From contig NZ_PJME01000053.1 of the NCBI RefSeq assembly GCF_002954775.1, positions 1-64,000 of the forward strand: a stretch of 64,000 nucleotides of DNA. Reading direction: 5' to 3'. Origin of the DNA: Streptomyces geranii. Its GTDB lineage: Bacteria > Actinomycetota > Actinomycetes > Streptomycetales > Streptomycetaceae. The notes beneath the pieces were generated by a model, which saw nothing but the letters and a program-made list of their open reading frames with translations, was not told the origin of the DNA and made no database searches. This document shows, piece by piece, positions 58,326-64,000 of this stretch; the stretch's first letter is position 1; each line of letters begins with the position of its first letter. A program made the translations under genes and the position numbers.

Positions 58326-59092
58326 CGGGTGCTTCCCTCCGGGGTCGTGGTCTGCAGGGCGCGGGGGTACTCGTCCCAGGTCCGGCCGTCCAGCAGGCGC
58401 CCGCCGGCCTTCGGGGTGAGCCCGCCCACCTGCTTGAAGAAGAACGGGACGGCGTCCTGCTGGCACCGGTCCCGCAGCTGTACGGCCCAGGACAGGTCCA
58501 TCGGACGGTGGCCCGGCCCGGACTCGCCTCCGGCGATCACCCAGTGGATGCCGTCGAGGTCGAGGCCGTCGAGCGGCCCCAGCAGGGGCTCGCAGGACAG
58601 GAACCGCACCTCGGCCGGGACCTGGCGCAGGTCCTCGACGCGGTGCAGCTCGGCGGTGTTCTCCACGGAGACGCCCATCCAGACGTTGGGCGGCCAGTCG
58701 AGGTTGGGGGCGAGGCGGGCGAGGCGCCGGGCCCGCTTGGTCAGCACCTGATAGGTGTGGTGCGGGGTGGCGGCCATGACCTCGAAGACCTGCCGGACGA
58801 AGTCGAGCGGCACGCGGGCGTGGAAGAGGTCGCTCATCGAGTTCACGAACACGGTCCGCGGCTTCTTCCACGTGTGGGGAATCCGCAGGGCGTCCGGGTG
58901 CAGGGTGAGTCCGAAGCCGGGGCCCGACGTCCTGGGGTCTCCGTCGGCCTGGTACTTCGCGGACCCCATCGCCTTCAACCGCTTCGCCAGCGTCAGCGCA
59001 TAGCAGTTGTCGCAGCCCTCGGAGATGCGGTCACACCCGGTGGTCGGGTTCCACGTCGCCTCGGTCCACTGGATACCGGTTGCGTCGCTCAC
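58322..59092 (-). CDS. Phage Gp37/Gp68-like (DUF5131) protein
   Basis: 256 residues, GTG overlapping the previous stop. IQWTEATWNPTTGCDRISEGCDNCYALTLAKRL carries the C....GC.NCY motif that opens the DUF5131 family. VFVNSMSDLFH, MAATPHHTYQVLTKRARRLA, WMGVSVENTAEL and HWVIAGGESGPGHRPM are its later conserved blocks. Length is typical. The family occurs in phages and mobile elements; it is suspected to be radical-SAM-related because of the Cys triad, but I am not sure of the reaction. Confidence 0.9.
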   Translation of the reverse strand: MSDATGIQWTEATWNPTTGCDRISEGCDNCYALTLAKRLKAMGSAKYQADGDPRTSGPGFGLTLHPDALRIPHTWKKPRTVFVNSMSDLFHARVPLDFVRQVFEVMAATPHHTYQVLTKRARRLARLAPNLDWPPNVWMGVSVENTAELHRVEDLRQVPAEVRFLSCEPLLGPLDGLDLDGIHWVIAGGESGPGHRPMDLSWAVQLRDRCQQDAVPFFFKQVGGLTPKAGGRLLDGRTWDEYPRALQTTTPEGSTR

Positions 59093-59457
59093 AGGTCGAT
59101 CTCCCGCTCTTCCTCGACGTCCCGCTCTTCCTCCGCCGGCGTCGCCTCGAAGCTGCGGGTGTGGGTGACATGGTCCAGGGCCTCCGCGACGGCGCGGGCC
59201 TGGGCGCCGCCCTGCTCGCGGGCGGCCTCCTTGACGTCGTTGGCGCTGAGCCCGCCGCTGCTGAGCAGGTGCTGGGCGTGCTGGGCCTGCAGCTCGTACG
59301 ACAGGACCGTGCCGCCGTCGATCTGTTCGCCCCGCTCGGCGGCCTTCTCCAGGGCGGCGGCCTGCTGGTTGAGCTGGGTGAGGACGGGCAGCACCGCGGC
59401 GGCGGCCTGCTGGCGCTCCTCGGCGGCCGGGTCGGTCGGGGTGGTGTTGTTGTTCAA
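59089..59457 (-). CDS. Acidic-tailed small helical protein
   Basis: 122 residues from a TTG with GGAAGGA upstream. Helical throughout (AAEERQQAAAAVLPVLTQLNQQAAALEKAAERGEQI; LSANDVKEAAREQGGAQARAVAEALDHV), ending in ERDVEEEREIDL. Its stop overlaps the Gp37-like GTG. No family recognised. The C-terminus fits the shared tail. Confidence 0.65.
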   Translation of the reverse strand: MNNNTTPTDPAAEERQQAAAAVLPVLTQLNQQAAALEKAAERGEQIDGGTVLSYELQAQHAQHLLSSGGLSANDVKEAAREQGGAQARAVAEALDHVTHTRSFEATPAEEERDVEEEREIDL

Positions 59458-59564
59458 CTCGGGTGTCCTTCCGGATCGTTGGGTGTGGTGTCACAGGTCG
59501 GAGGTCATCGGCCGGGTACGCGGCCCCGGGCGGGGCGGGGCCCTCGCGCCCGGCGGCAGCGGTC

Positions 59565-59972
59565 TCACAGGGCGATCTCGTCGGCGAACAGCTCCTGCTG
59601 CTCCGGCTCGACGACCGCCGGGGCCGGGTCGGGCTCCAGCTCCGGCTCCTCGGCGGGGTCCCACTCGATCCGGGCCTCGGCCCAGTCCAGGGCGCGCATC
59701 TCGTCGAAGGTGAACGCGGACCGCCACGTCTGGCCGCTCATGACCGAGGTGATCCGCCCGTCGGGGTGCAGGGTGCACTCCTGGGGGCCGTGGTGCTCGA
59801 AGTGGACCCGGAACGCCCGCGGTTGCGTGGGCAGTTCGACCGGCGCGGCCGGGGCGGACGGTTCCGCCGGGGTCGGCTGGCCGGGGGAGGTCCGGCTCTG
59901 GCAGAGGGGGCACGGGCAGACGCCGGTGTGCGTGGGGCTCACCGGCGCCCGGCCGTCAGAGGTCGATGTCAT
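59565..59972 (-). CDS. Acidic-tailed protein with CPCPLC
   Basis: 135 residues from the ATG at 59972 (overlapping the previous gene's last 17 bases). TGVCPCPLCQSRT is a short Cys motif, FRVHFEHHGPQECTLHPDGRITSVMSGQTWRSAFTFDEMRALDWAEARIEWDP a strand-rich core, and EEPELEPDPAPAVVEPEQQELFADEIAL an acidic tail. The end, DEIAL, fits the shared tail loosely. Alternative: it may start elsewhere; no strong ribosome site. Family unknown. Confidence 0.6.
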   Translation of the reverse strand: MTSTSDGRAPVSPTHTGVCPCPLCQSRTSPGQPTPAEPSAPAAPVELPTQPRAFRVHFEHHGPQECTLHPDGRITSVMSGQTWRSAFTFDEMRALDWAEARIEWDPAEEPELEPDPAPAVVEPEQQELFADEIAL

Positions 59973-60237
59973 CGTCGAAGTCGAGGTCCTGGTCGACCTC
60001 GCCGAAGTGCGGGTCGTCGGGGTCTCCGCGCGTGACCAGGTCCTCGTCCTCGTAGCGTGCTGAGGGGTCGTCCTCGGCACGGTCTCCGTCGAACCAGGGC
60101 TGGGGGTCGCCGGTGAAGCGCGGTGCCCAGACGACGCTGCGGTCGTCGTACGTGTAGTGGACCTGGGTCTGCCGTTGGATGCCGGCCTCGTCTGTCCAGG
60201 TGTGGATCCAGGGTTCGCGCCGTACGGTGCCGCTCAT
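59956..60237 (-). CDS. Small acidic-tailed protein
   Basis: 93 residues, ATG overlapping the previous stop. Strand-rich start (GTVRREPWIHTWTDEAGIQRQTQVHYTYDDRSVVWAPRFTG) and an acidic second half ending DQDLDFDDDIDL, the closest match to the relaxase end (LDFDGDMDL). Family unknown. Confidence 0.68.
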   Translation of the reverse strand: MSGTVRREPWIHTWTDEAGIQRQTQVHYTYDDRSVVWAPRFTGDPQPWFDGDRAEDDPSARYEDEDLVTRGDPDDPHFGEVDQDLDFDDDIDL

Positions 60238-61070
60238 CGCCACTGCCCGGTGCGCTCGGCGGCGGACGGCTCGCGGGGTGCTTCGCGGGTCGCGCGGAGC
60301 AGGTCCTCGATGCCGTATTCGTCGTCGACCGGTGCGGACTCCAGGGCGGGGGTGCGCTCGTGCCCGGCGGCCCGGAGCAGGGCGTCCACGTCCAGTTCGT
60401 CGCCCGGTGCGACGGGGCGGGTCTGCCGGGCCTCGCTCGCGGCGACCAGGGCCTCGACGCTCCGGGTGATGCCCTCGACCCGGGCGGCCTCGGTGCGGTA
60501 GTCCCAGTACCGCTCGGCGGTGCGGGTGTGCCCCTCGATCACCGCGAGGTTCTGCGCAGTGCGGCCCCGGGTCTCCTCCATGACGCGCTCGTGGCGCTGT
60601 TCGCGCTCCAGCCGCCGGTCCTTGCGCCACAGCGGGGCGCAGATGGCGTAGACGGCGGCGGTGCCCAGCAGCCACATCAGGGCGCGCAGGGCCGAGTCCG
60701 GCGTCCAGGCGGTGATGCCCAGCAGGGTCGCGACCCCGCCGGCAGCGAACGCCACGCGGGTGATCTCCTTGTCGCCGTGCTTCTTGGCGGCCGACACCAC
60801 ACCGGCTCCGGCGGCGAGCACGGTGAGCAGCCCGCCGATCCACAGCGGCTGAGTGGACCCGTCGGGCAGCTGCTCGTGCCACGCCCACGCCAGTCCGGTC
60901 GCCGCGCTGGTGACCAGGCCGGGGGCGACGCGGCCGAAGTGCTCCCACAGCACCCGGGCGGCGCTGCGGACGGGCGGCAGTGGCTCAACGTTCGCGACGT
61001 ACGGGGCGGTGATCTGGTGCTCGCGGCCGATCAAGTAGGCGGTCGGGTCGAAGGGCTGGGGCTCGTTCAC
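60234..61070 (-). CDS. Multi-pass membrane protein with acidic linkers
   Basis: 278 residues, GTG start. About four hydrophobic helices: APGLVTSAATGLAWAW, LWIGGLLTVLAAGAGVVSAA, VAFAAGGVATLLGITAW and RALMWLLGTAAVYAICAPLW (residues 48-145). A charged helix follows (KDRRLEREQRHERVMEETRGRTAQNLAVIEGHTRTAERYW), then a loop with two DALLRA/DLLRA segments (DVDALLRAAGHE, GIEDLLRATRE). No shared tail, since it ends TGQWR. Only membrane protein of this operon, so a candidate anchor. Confidence 0.7.
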   Translation of the reverse strand: MNEPQPFDPTAYLIGREHQITAPYVANVEPLPPVRSAARVLWEHFGRVAPGLVTSAATGLAWAWHEQLPDGSTQPLWIGGLLTVLAAGAGVVSAAKKHGDKEITRVAFAAGGVATLLGITAWTPDSALRALMWLLGTAAVYAICAPLWRKDRRLEREQRHERVMEETRGRTAQNLAVIEGHTRTAERYWDYRTEAARVEGITRSVEALVAASEARQTRPVAPGDELDVDALLRAAGHERTPALESAPVDDEYGIEDLLRATREAPREPSAAERTGQWR

Positions 61071-61074
61071 GGGG

Positions 61075-62160
61075 TCAGATCTCCATCTCGGGTTCGTAGG
61101 CGGGGGAGTCGTGCGGGGTGAAGTCGGCTGGAACGGGCTCCGTATCGCTGGGGGCCAGCTCGGGTTCGCGGTCGGCCTGGTGGATGCGCTCGCGGTCGGC
61201 GTCGACCGGCTTCAGGGCCTGCCCGGCGTGGTCGACCAGGCCGGTCGGGGCGAGTGCGGGGTGCCGGGCGAGGTTGCGGATGTCGTGGCCGGCGGCGTCC
61301 ATGCGGTCCAAGGCAGCGGTGCCGAGCACCCGTTCGCCGGTCCAGGCGGCGGTGCCCGGGTTGCCGCCGTACTGCAGCTCGGCGAGGACCTGCTCGCTGG
61401 GCTGCGGCCCGGGGTGACGCTGTGCCTCCCACGCGACGGTGACCGGGTCGATCGGCGCCTGCCGCTGGTCGAGCGTCTGCATCGCCCGGAAGACGGCCTT
61501 GAGTTCGGGGTGGCTGAAGTCCTCGTTGCGCAGCCACGGGACCTCGGCCAGCTGGCGGGGCTCGGCGAGCAGCGAGGCGACGGTCTCCGCCTCGACCTGG
61601 AGGTCGACCCGGGCCCGCTCGGTGCGGGGCGCCGTGGTGACCGGCTCCTCGGGGTGGGTGTCCAACAGGTTGCGCACCACCTCCGGCGCTGCCTGCCATG
61701 CGGACCCCAGCTGGTCCAGGCGCCGCCCGGTTCGGTCCGCCTGCTCCAGTGCCTCGCGGGCGTGGTCGGCCTTGGCCTGCCGGGCGGTGTCGCGCAGCTG
61801 CTCGCCGGCGTGCTCAACCGCCCGGTGGATGGCCGCCTCCACCACCATCCCGCCGTACAGCGGGGCGGTGCGCGGGTCGGGGCAGACGTTGCGGTTGGCC
61901 AGGCCCATGACCCGGGCCGGGCTGAGCAGGTGCCGAATGCCCTGCTCCTCGATCCGGGCCACGGCCTGGGTGACCGCGGCCGGGATCTCGTTGCGGGGGA
62001 CCTTGGAGAAGTCGACCGAGTGCAGCGTCTGCCACAAGGCGGCGTAGTCCGGACGGGAGAAAGCCCCCGGCGGTATCCAGCGCATCGAGGGCAGCGCCTC
62101 GGGGCGGTGCAGCATCGCCCCGAGCAGCGCTTCCTCGGCCTTGAGCGTCAGCCTCTTCAC
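61075..62160 (-). CDS. DnaB N-terminal-domain-like protein, two copies, no helicase
   Basis: 361 residues, GTG overlapping the previous stop. KAEEALLGAMLHRPEALPSMRWIPPGAFSRPDYAALWQTLHSV and later DLQVEAETVASLLAEPRQLAEVPWLRNEDFSHPELKAVFRAMQTLDQRQAPIDPVTVAWE each match the DnaB N-terminal fold (E..lLG.ml..p.....v..l....F..p....i...). Two copies are present and there is no RecA-like ATPase domain. It may dock onto the DnaB helicase or primase. It ends PEMEI, a loose version of the shared tail. Confidence 0.75.
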   Translation of the reverse strand: MKRLTLKAEEALLGAMLHRPEALPSMRWIPPGAFSRPDYAALWQTLHSVDFSKVPRNEIPAAVTQAVARIEEQGIRHLLSPARVMGLANRNVCPDPRTAPLYGGMVVEAAIHRAVEHAGEQLRDTARQAKADHAREALEQADRTGRRLDQLGSAWQAAPEVVRNLLDTHPEEPVTTAPRTERARVDLQVEAETVASLLAEPRQLAEVPWLRNEDFSHPELKAVFRAMQTLDQRQAPIDPVTVAWEAQRHPGPQPSEQVLAELQYGGNPGTAAWTGERVLGTAALDRMDAAGHDIRNLARHPALAPTGLVDHAGQALKPVDADRERIHQADREPELAPSDTEPVPADFTPHDSPAYEPEMEI

Positions 62161-62711
62161 CGGGCCACCCCGCCCGGCTCGTACAGGTGCAGGGGCGCAA
62201 CCGCCGGGAGGTACAGCGGGTGGCGCGGGTGCCCGGACTTGGTGGTGCCCAGGGCCCACAGCCGCGCGCCGTGGGCGGTGAGGGCCTTCTCGACGGTGGC
62301 GGCGCGCTGGAGCCTGCCCCATGCTCCCCAGCCGACGGTGAGGTCGTGGGCGGCCTCGGCAAGCAGCTGCAGCAGCGCGTCGTTGTGGGCACCGACGGTG
62401 TCGCCCCGCCCGGCGGTGAGGATGCTGGGGTCGGTGGACCGGACGGCGAACAGGTTGGCCAGCACCAGCCCGCCGTGGCCGTCGCGCTGGGCGAAGCCGA
62501 CCAGTCGCCGGACCGTGGGGTCGTCCTGGTCGGCGGTGGCCATCGACGGGTTGAGCAGGACGTACACGCGGTGCGGTCCGTGTGCCCAGGTGCGGGTCAG
62601 GGCATAGCGGTGGACCAGGTCGGGGCTGAACACGGCGGTGCCGGCGTTCCCCTGCTGATGCGTCAGGCCCTGGTCGGCGGCCCATGCCTGGATCTGCTCG
62701 GGCAGCGTCAC
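62157..62711 (-). CDS. DUF1643 protein
   Basis: 184 residues, GTG overlapping the upstream stop. RYALTRTW, then HRVYVLLNPSMATADQDDPTVRRLVGFAQRDGHGGLVLANLFAVRSTDPSIL, DTVGAHNDALL, VGWGAWGRL and LWALGTTKSGHPRHPLYLPA are the DUF1643 blocks (NPS.A..DDPT, v.Nlfa.r, aWG, G.P.HPlyl). Family widespread in phages and plasmids; function unknown. Confidence 0.9.
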   Translation of the reverse strand: MTLPEQIQAWAADQGLTHQQGNAGTAVFSPDLVHRYALTRTWAHGPHRVYVLLNPSMATADQDDPTVRRLVGFAQRDGHGGLVLANLFAVRSTDPSILTAGRGDTVGAHNDALLQLLAEAAHDLTVGWGAWGRLQRAATVEKALTAHGARLWALGTTKSGHPRHPLYLPAVAPLHLYEPGGVAR

Positions 62712-63385
62712 GGCGTCACCTCCGCCGCGTCCGCCAGCTCGGCGAGCACGCGCGCGTGGCACGGCTCGCCTTCGTGGCACCAGCAGCCCAGCCGCTTGCC
62801 CTTGAGCCGGGGAAGCTCGCGCGCGACCAGGTCGCGGTGCTGGTCGAGCCACACGCGGTACTTGGCGACGACGTCCTCGGCGGTGCCGTGCTTGCCCACC
62901 TTGAAGGGGTTGGCGAGCAGGTGACCGGCGAGGTGCCATCCGCCCTGGTACATCGGGCGGCCGACGTAGACGACCCCCCGGATCCCAGGGTCGTCGCGGC
63001 GGCCCTTGAGGCACACCACGCTGGTGCGCACGACCAGGTGCGGGTCGTCCGCCAGCCAGACCGGGAACCACACCTGGCGCTCGCCGCGCCGCCGGGAGCC
63101 GCACAACTGAGTGATGCGCTTGCCGGTGCGCTGGCACCCGTTGCCCATGTGGTCGACCCGCAGCGGGCCGATGCCGAGCAGGGTGTCGTTGGCGTCGGTC
63201 CACCGGTCGACGACGTACTCGGAGACCCACTCCGCATCGACCGCGCTCATCGCCTGCGGTACGACCGGAGGGAGCGGCAGGGCAGGGCCCGCCGGGGCGG
63301 CGGGCTGCGTCTCCTGCGGGGCGGGGTCGGCGAACAGGTCGAGCTGCTCGCCGCCGACCATCTGGGAGTTGAAGCGCTTGGTCAT
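62708..63385 (-). CDS. DUF4326 protein
   Basis: 225 residues from the ATG at 63385. GVVYVGRPMYQGGWHLAGHLLANPFKVGKHGTAEDVVAKYRVWLDQHRDLVARELPRLKGKRLGCWCHEGEPCHARVLAELA matches DUF4326 (vyvGRp..w.....NPf.vg....e.vv..Y..wl...L...L.gk.LgCWC....CHa.vL). The N-terminal half carries GGEQLDLFADPAPQ, an acidic segment like the shared tails but internal. Function unknown. Confidence 0.9.
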   Translation of the reverse strand: MTKRFNSQMVGGEQLDLFADPAPQETQPAAPAGPALPLPPVVPQAMSAVDAEWVSEYVVDRWTDANDTLLGIGPLRVDHMGNGCQRTGKRITQLCGSRRRGERQVWFPVWLADDPHLVVRTSVVCLKGRRDDPGIRGVVYVGRPMYQGGWHLAGHLLANPFKVGKHGTAEDVVAKYRVWLDQHRDLVARELPRLKGKRLGCWCHEGEPCHARVLAELADAAEVTP

Positions 63386-64000
63386 GACGGCAGCACCGCC
63401 TTCACCTGTTGCGCCACCATCGTCGCGACGGTGACGGGGACGGCGTTGCCGACCTGGAGCCCAATGTCGGACTCGCCGCCGGCGAAGGGGTGGTGAGCGG
63501 GGAAGCCCTGAGCGCGGGCCTTCTCCGGGTTCTTCAGCGGCCGGTACTCGCACTCGTCGACGGTCATGTCGGCGGTCGGACGGACGAGATAGTGGTGCTC
63601 GCCGCCCTGTGCCGTCAGGGTGCCGATCGGCGCGTCCAGTGAGGTGGCGCGGCCGTGGTTCCGCAGGGTGATGATGAACGGCTTGCCGCCGAACTCCTGG
63701 ATGCCGTCCTCGACCCGGGCGCGGGTGGCGTCCTCGTAGGGCACGCCGGGACGGTCCCGGCGGCCGTCGCCGAACCGTTGGCCGCGCAGGGTCGGGTCGA
63801 GGACCTCGCCGATTCCCCTCGTGATCGGCTCCACGCGCGCGTGGCAGCGCTCGGTCGGGCAGACGTAGTAGTACGACTGCCGTGCCTTCGAGTCGGCCTT
63901 CAGCCGGGGGTTGTAGGAGCCAACCCGCCGACCGCTGGGCTTGCCCGGCCAGTGCTGGATGCCCTTGACCGGACCGCAGTTGGGGCAGATGGAGGCCGGG
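63382..64000 (-). CDS. DNA (cytosine-5) methyltransferase, C-terminal part (truncated by window end)
   Basis: Only the last 206 or so codons are inside the window; the gene continues past base 64000. DAPIGTLTAQGGEHHYLV, then CEYRPLKNPEKARAQGFPAHHPF and DIGLQVGNAVPVTVATMVAQQVK are the C-terminal motifs of C5-methyltransferases (R.lt..E.ar.qgF..., GNaVp). A zinc-like insertion (ICPNCGPVKG, then CPTERCHARVEP) lies nearer the window end, unusual in this family. The catalytic PCQ motif is not visible here. It may modify the element's DNA to avoid host restriction. Confidence 0.85.
   Translation of the reverse strand, partial: PASICPNCGPVKGIQHWPGKPSGRRVGSYNPRLKADSKARQSYYYVCPTERCHARVEPITRGIGEVLDPTLRGQRFGDGRRDRPGVPYEDATRARVEDGIQEFGGKPFIITLRNHGRATSLDAPIGTLTAQGGEHHYLVRPTADMTVDECEYRPLKNPEKARAQGFPAHHPFAGGESDIGLQVGNAVPVTVATMVAQQVKAVLPS

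Noticed and set aside
1..64000. Transposons, insertion sequences, tRNA, rRNA, CRISPR arrays
   Set aside because: Looked for transposase-like motifs, terminal inverted repeats with target duplications, cloverleaf patterns and regularly spaced repeats; none was convincing.

Overview
The window is very GC-rich (roughly 70% or more), with many GTG and TTG starts, GTGA/ATGA stop-start overlaps and mostly purine-rich ribosome binding sites. It reads as accessory DNA of a Streptomyces or close relative. The gene content points to a large conjugative plasmid, or an integrative element with plasmid functions: a VirD4/TraG-type coupling ATPase, a MobF relaxase-helicase, a ParA-type partition pair, an AEP-type primase and two tyrosine-recombinase-like proteins. 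No rRNA, tRNA, CRISPR array or transposase was seen. No telomere or VirB4-type transfer ATPase was seen, so the rest of the replicon lies outside the window.

Layout. 0-5.5 kb: coupling protein, a DUF4913-like protein, then ParA and a ParB-like partner on the minus strand, with palindromes that may be the centromere. 5.6-12 kb: the MobF relaxase and about 0.9 kb of non-coding DNA dense in inverted repeats (candidate oriT/oriV). 12-15 kb: a five-gene coupled operon headed by an HTH protein and ending in an HNH nuclease. 15.2-21.5 kb: an Mrr-like membrane protein facing a NERD protein, then a minus-strand operon with a Pycsar-effector-like membrane protein, a long coiled coil and a DUF6884-like protein. 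22-25.1 kb: three poorly known genes. 25.4-28.3 kb: primase, a non-coding stretch ending in a strong terminator, and a small protein. 28.9-38.1 kb: two HTH/TPR regulators and a cassette (2OG oxygenase, nucleotidyltransferase, LOG-like protein, phosphoribosyltransferase, HAD phosphatase, aminoglycoside-type kinase) that looks like a small-molecule pathway. 38.2-42.8 kb: small genes, a toxin-antitoxin-like pair and a TOPRIM protein related to Spo11/TopoVI-A. 42.9-48.2 kb: two operons headed by HTH proteins with their own palindromic or repeated sites. 48.3-51.3 kb: two recombinase-like proteins with degenerate active sites. 51.4-55.5 kb: a MoxR ATPase, VWA protein and third partner under a repeated palindrome. 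55.6-57.7 kb: small genes and a caspase-like protein without its catalytic residues. 57.8-64 kb: a tightly coupled operon with a DNA cytosine methyltransferase (cut by the window end), DUF4326, DUF1643, a tandem DnaB-N-like protein, a membrane protein, a Gp37/DUF5131-like protein and several small acidic proteins.

The strongest unexplained signals are four. (1) A short acidic-hydrophobic C-terminal tail ends the relaxase and five otherwise unrelated proteins of the 57.8-62.2 kb operon. This suggests they are exported with the relaxase through the conjugation machine. (2) The 20-bp palindrome GTCACCCAAATTTGGGTGAC occurs three times, once inside the ParB-like gene. (3) A palindrome built on AAAAACGG occurs in five intergenic regions, two of them at the promoters of the MoxR-VWA system. 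(4) The 33-38 kb metabolic cassette has no obvious known product. Functions come from motif reading only; no database search was run.
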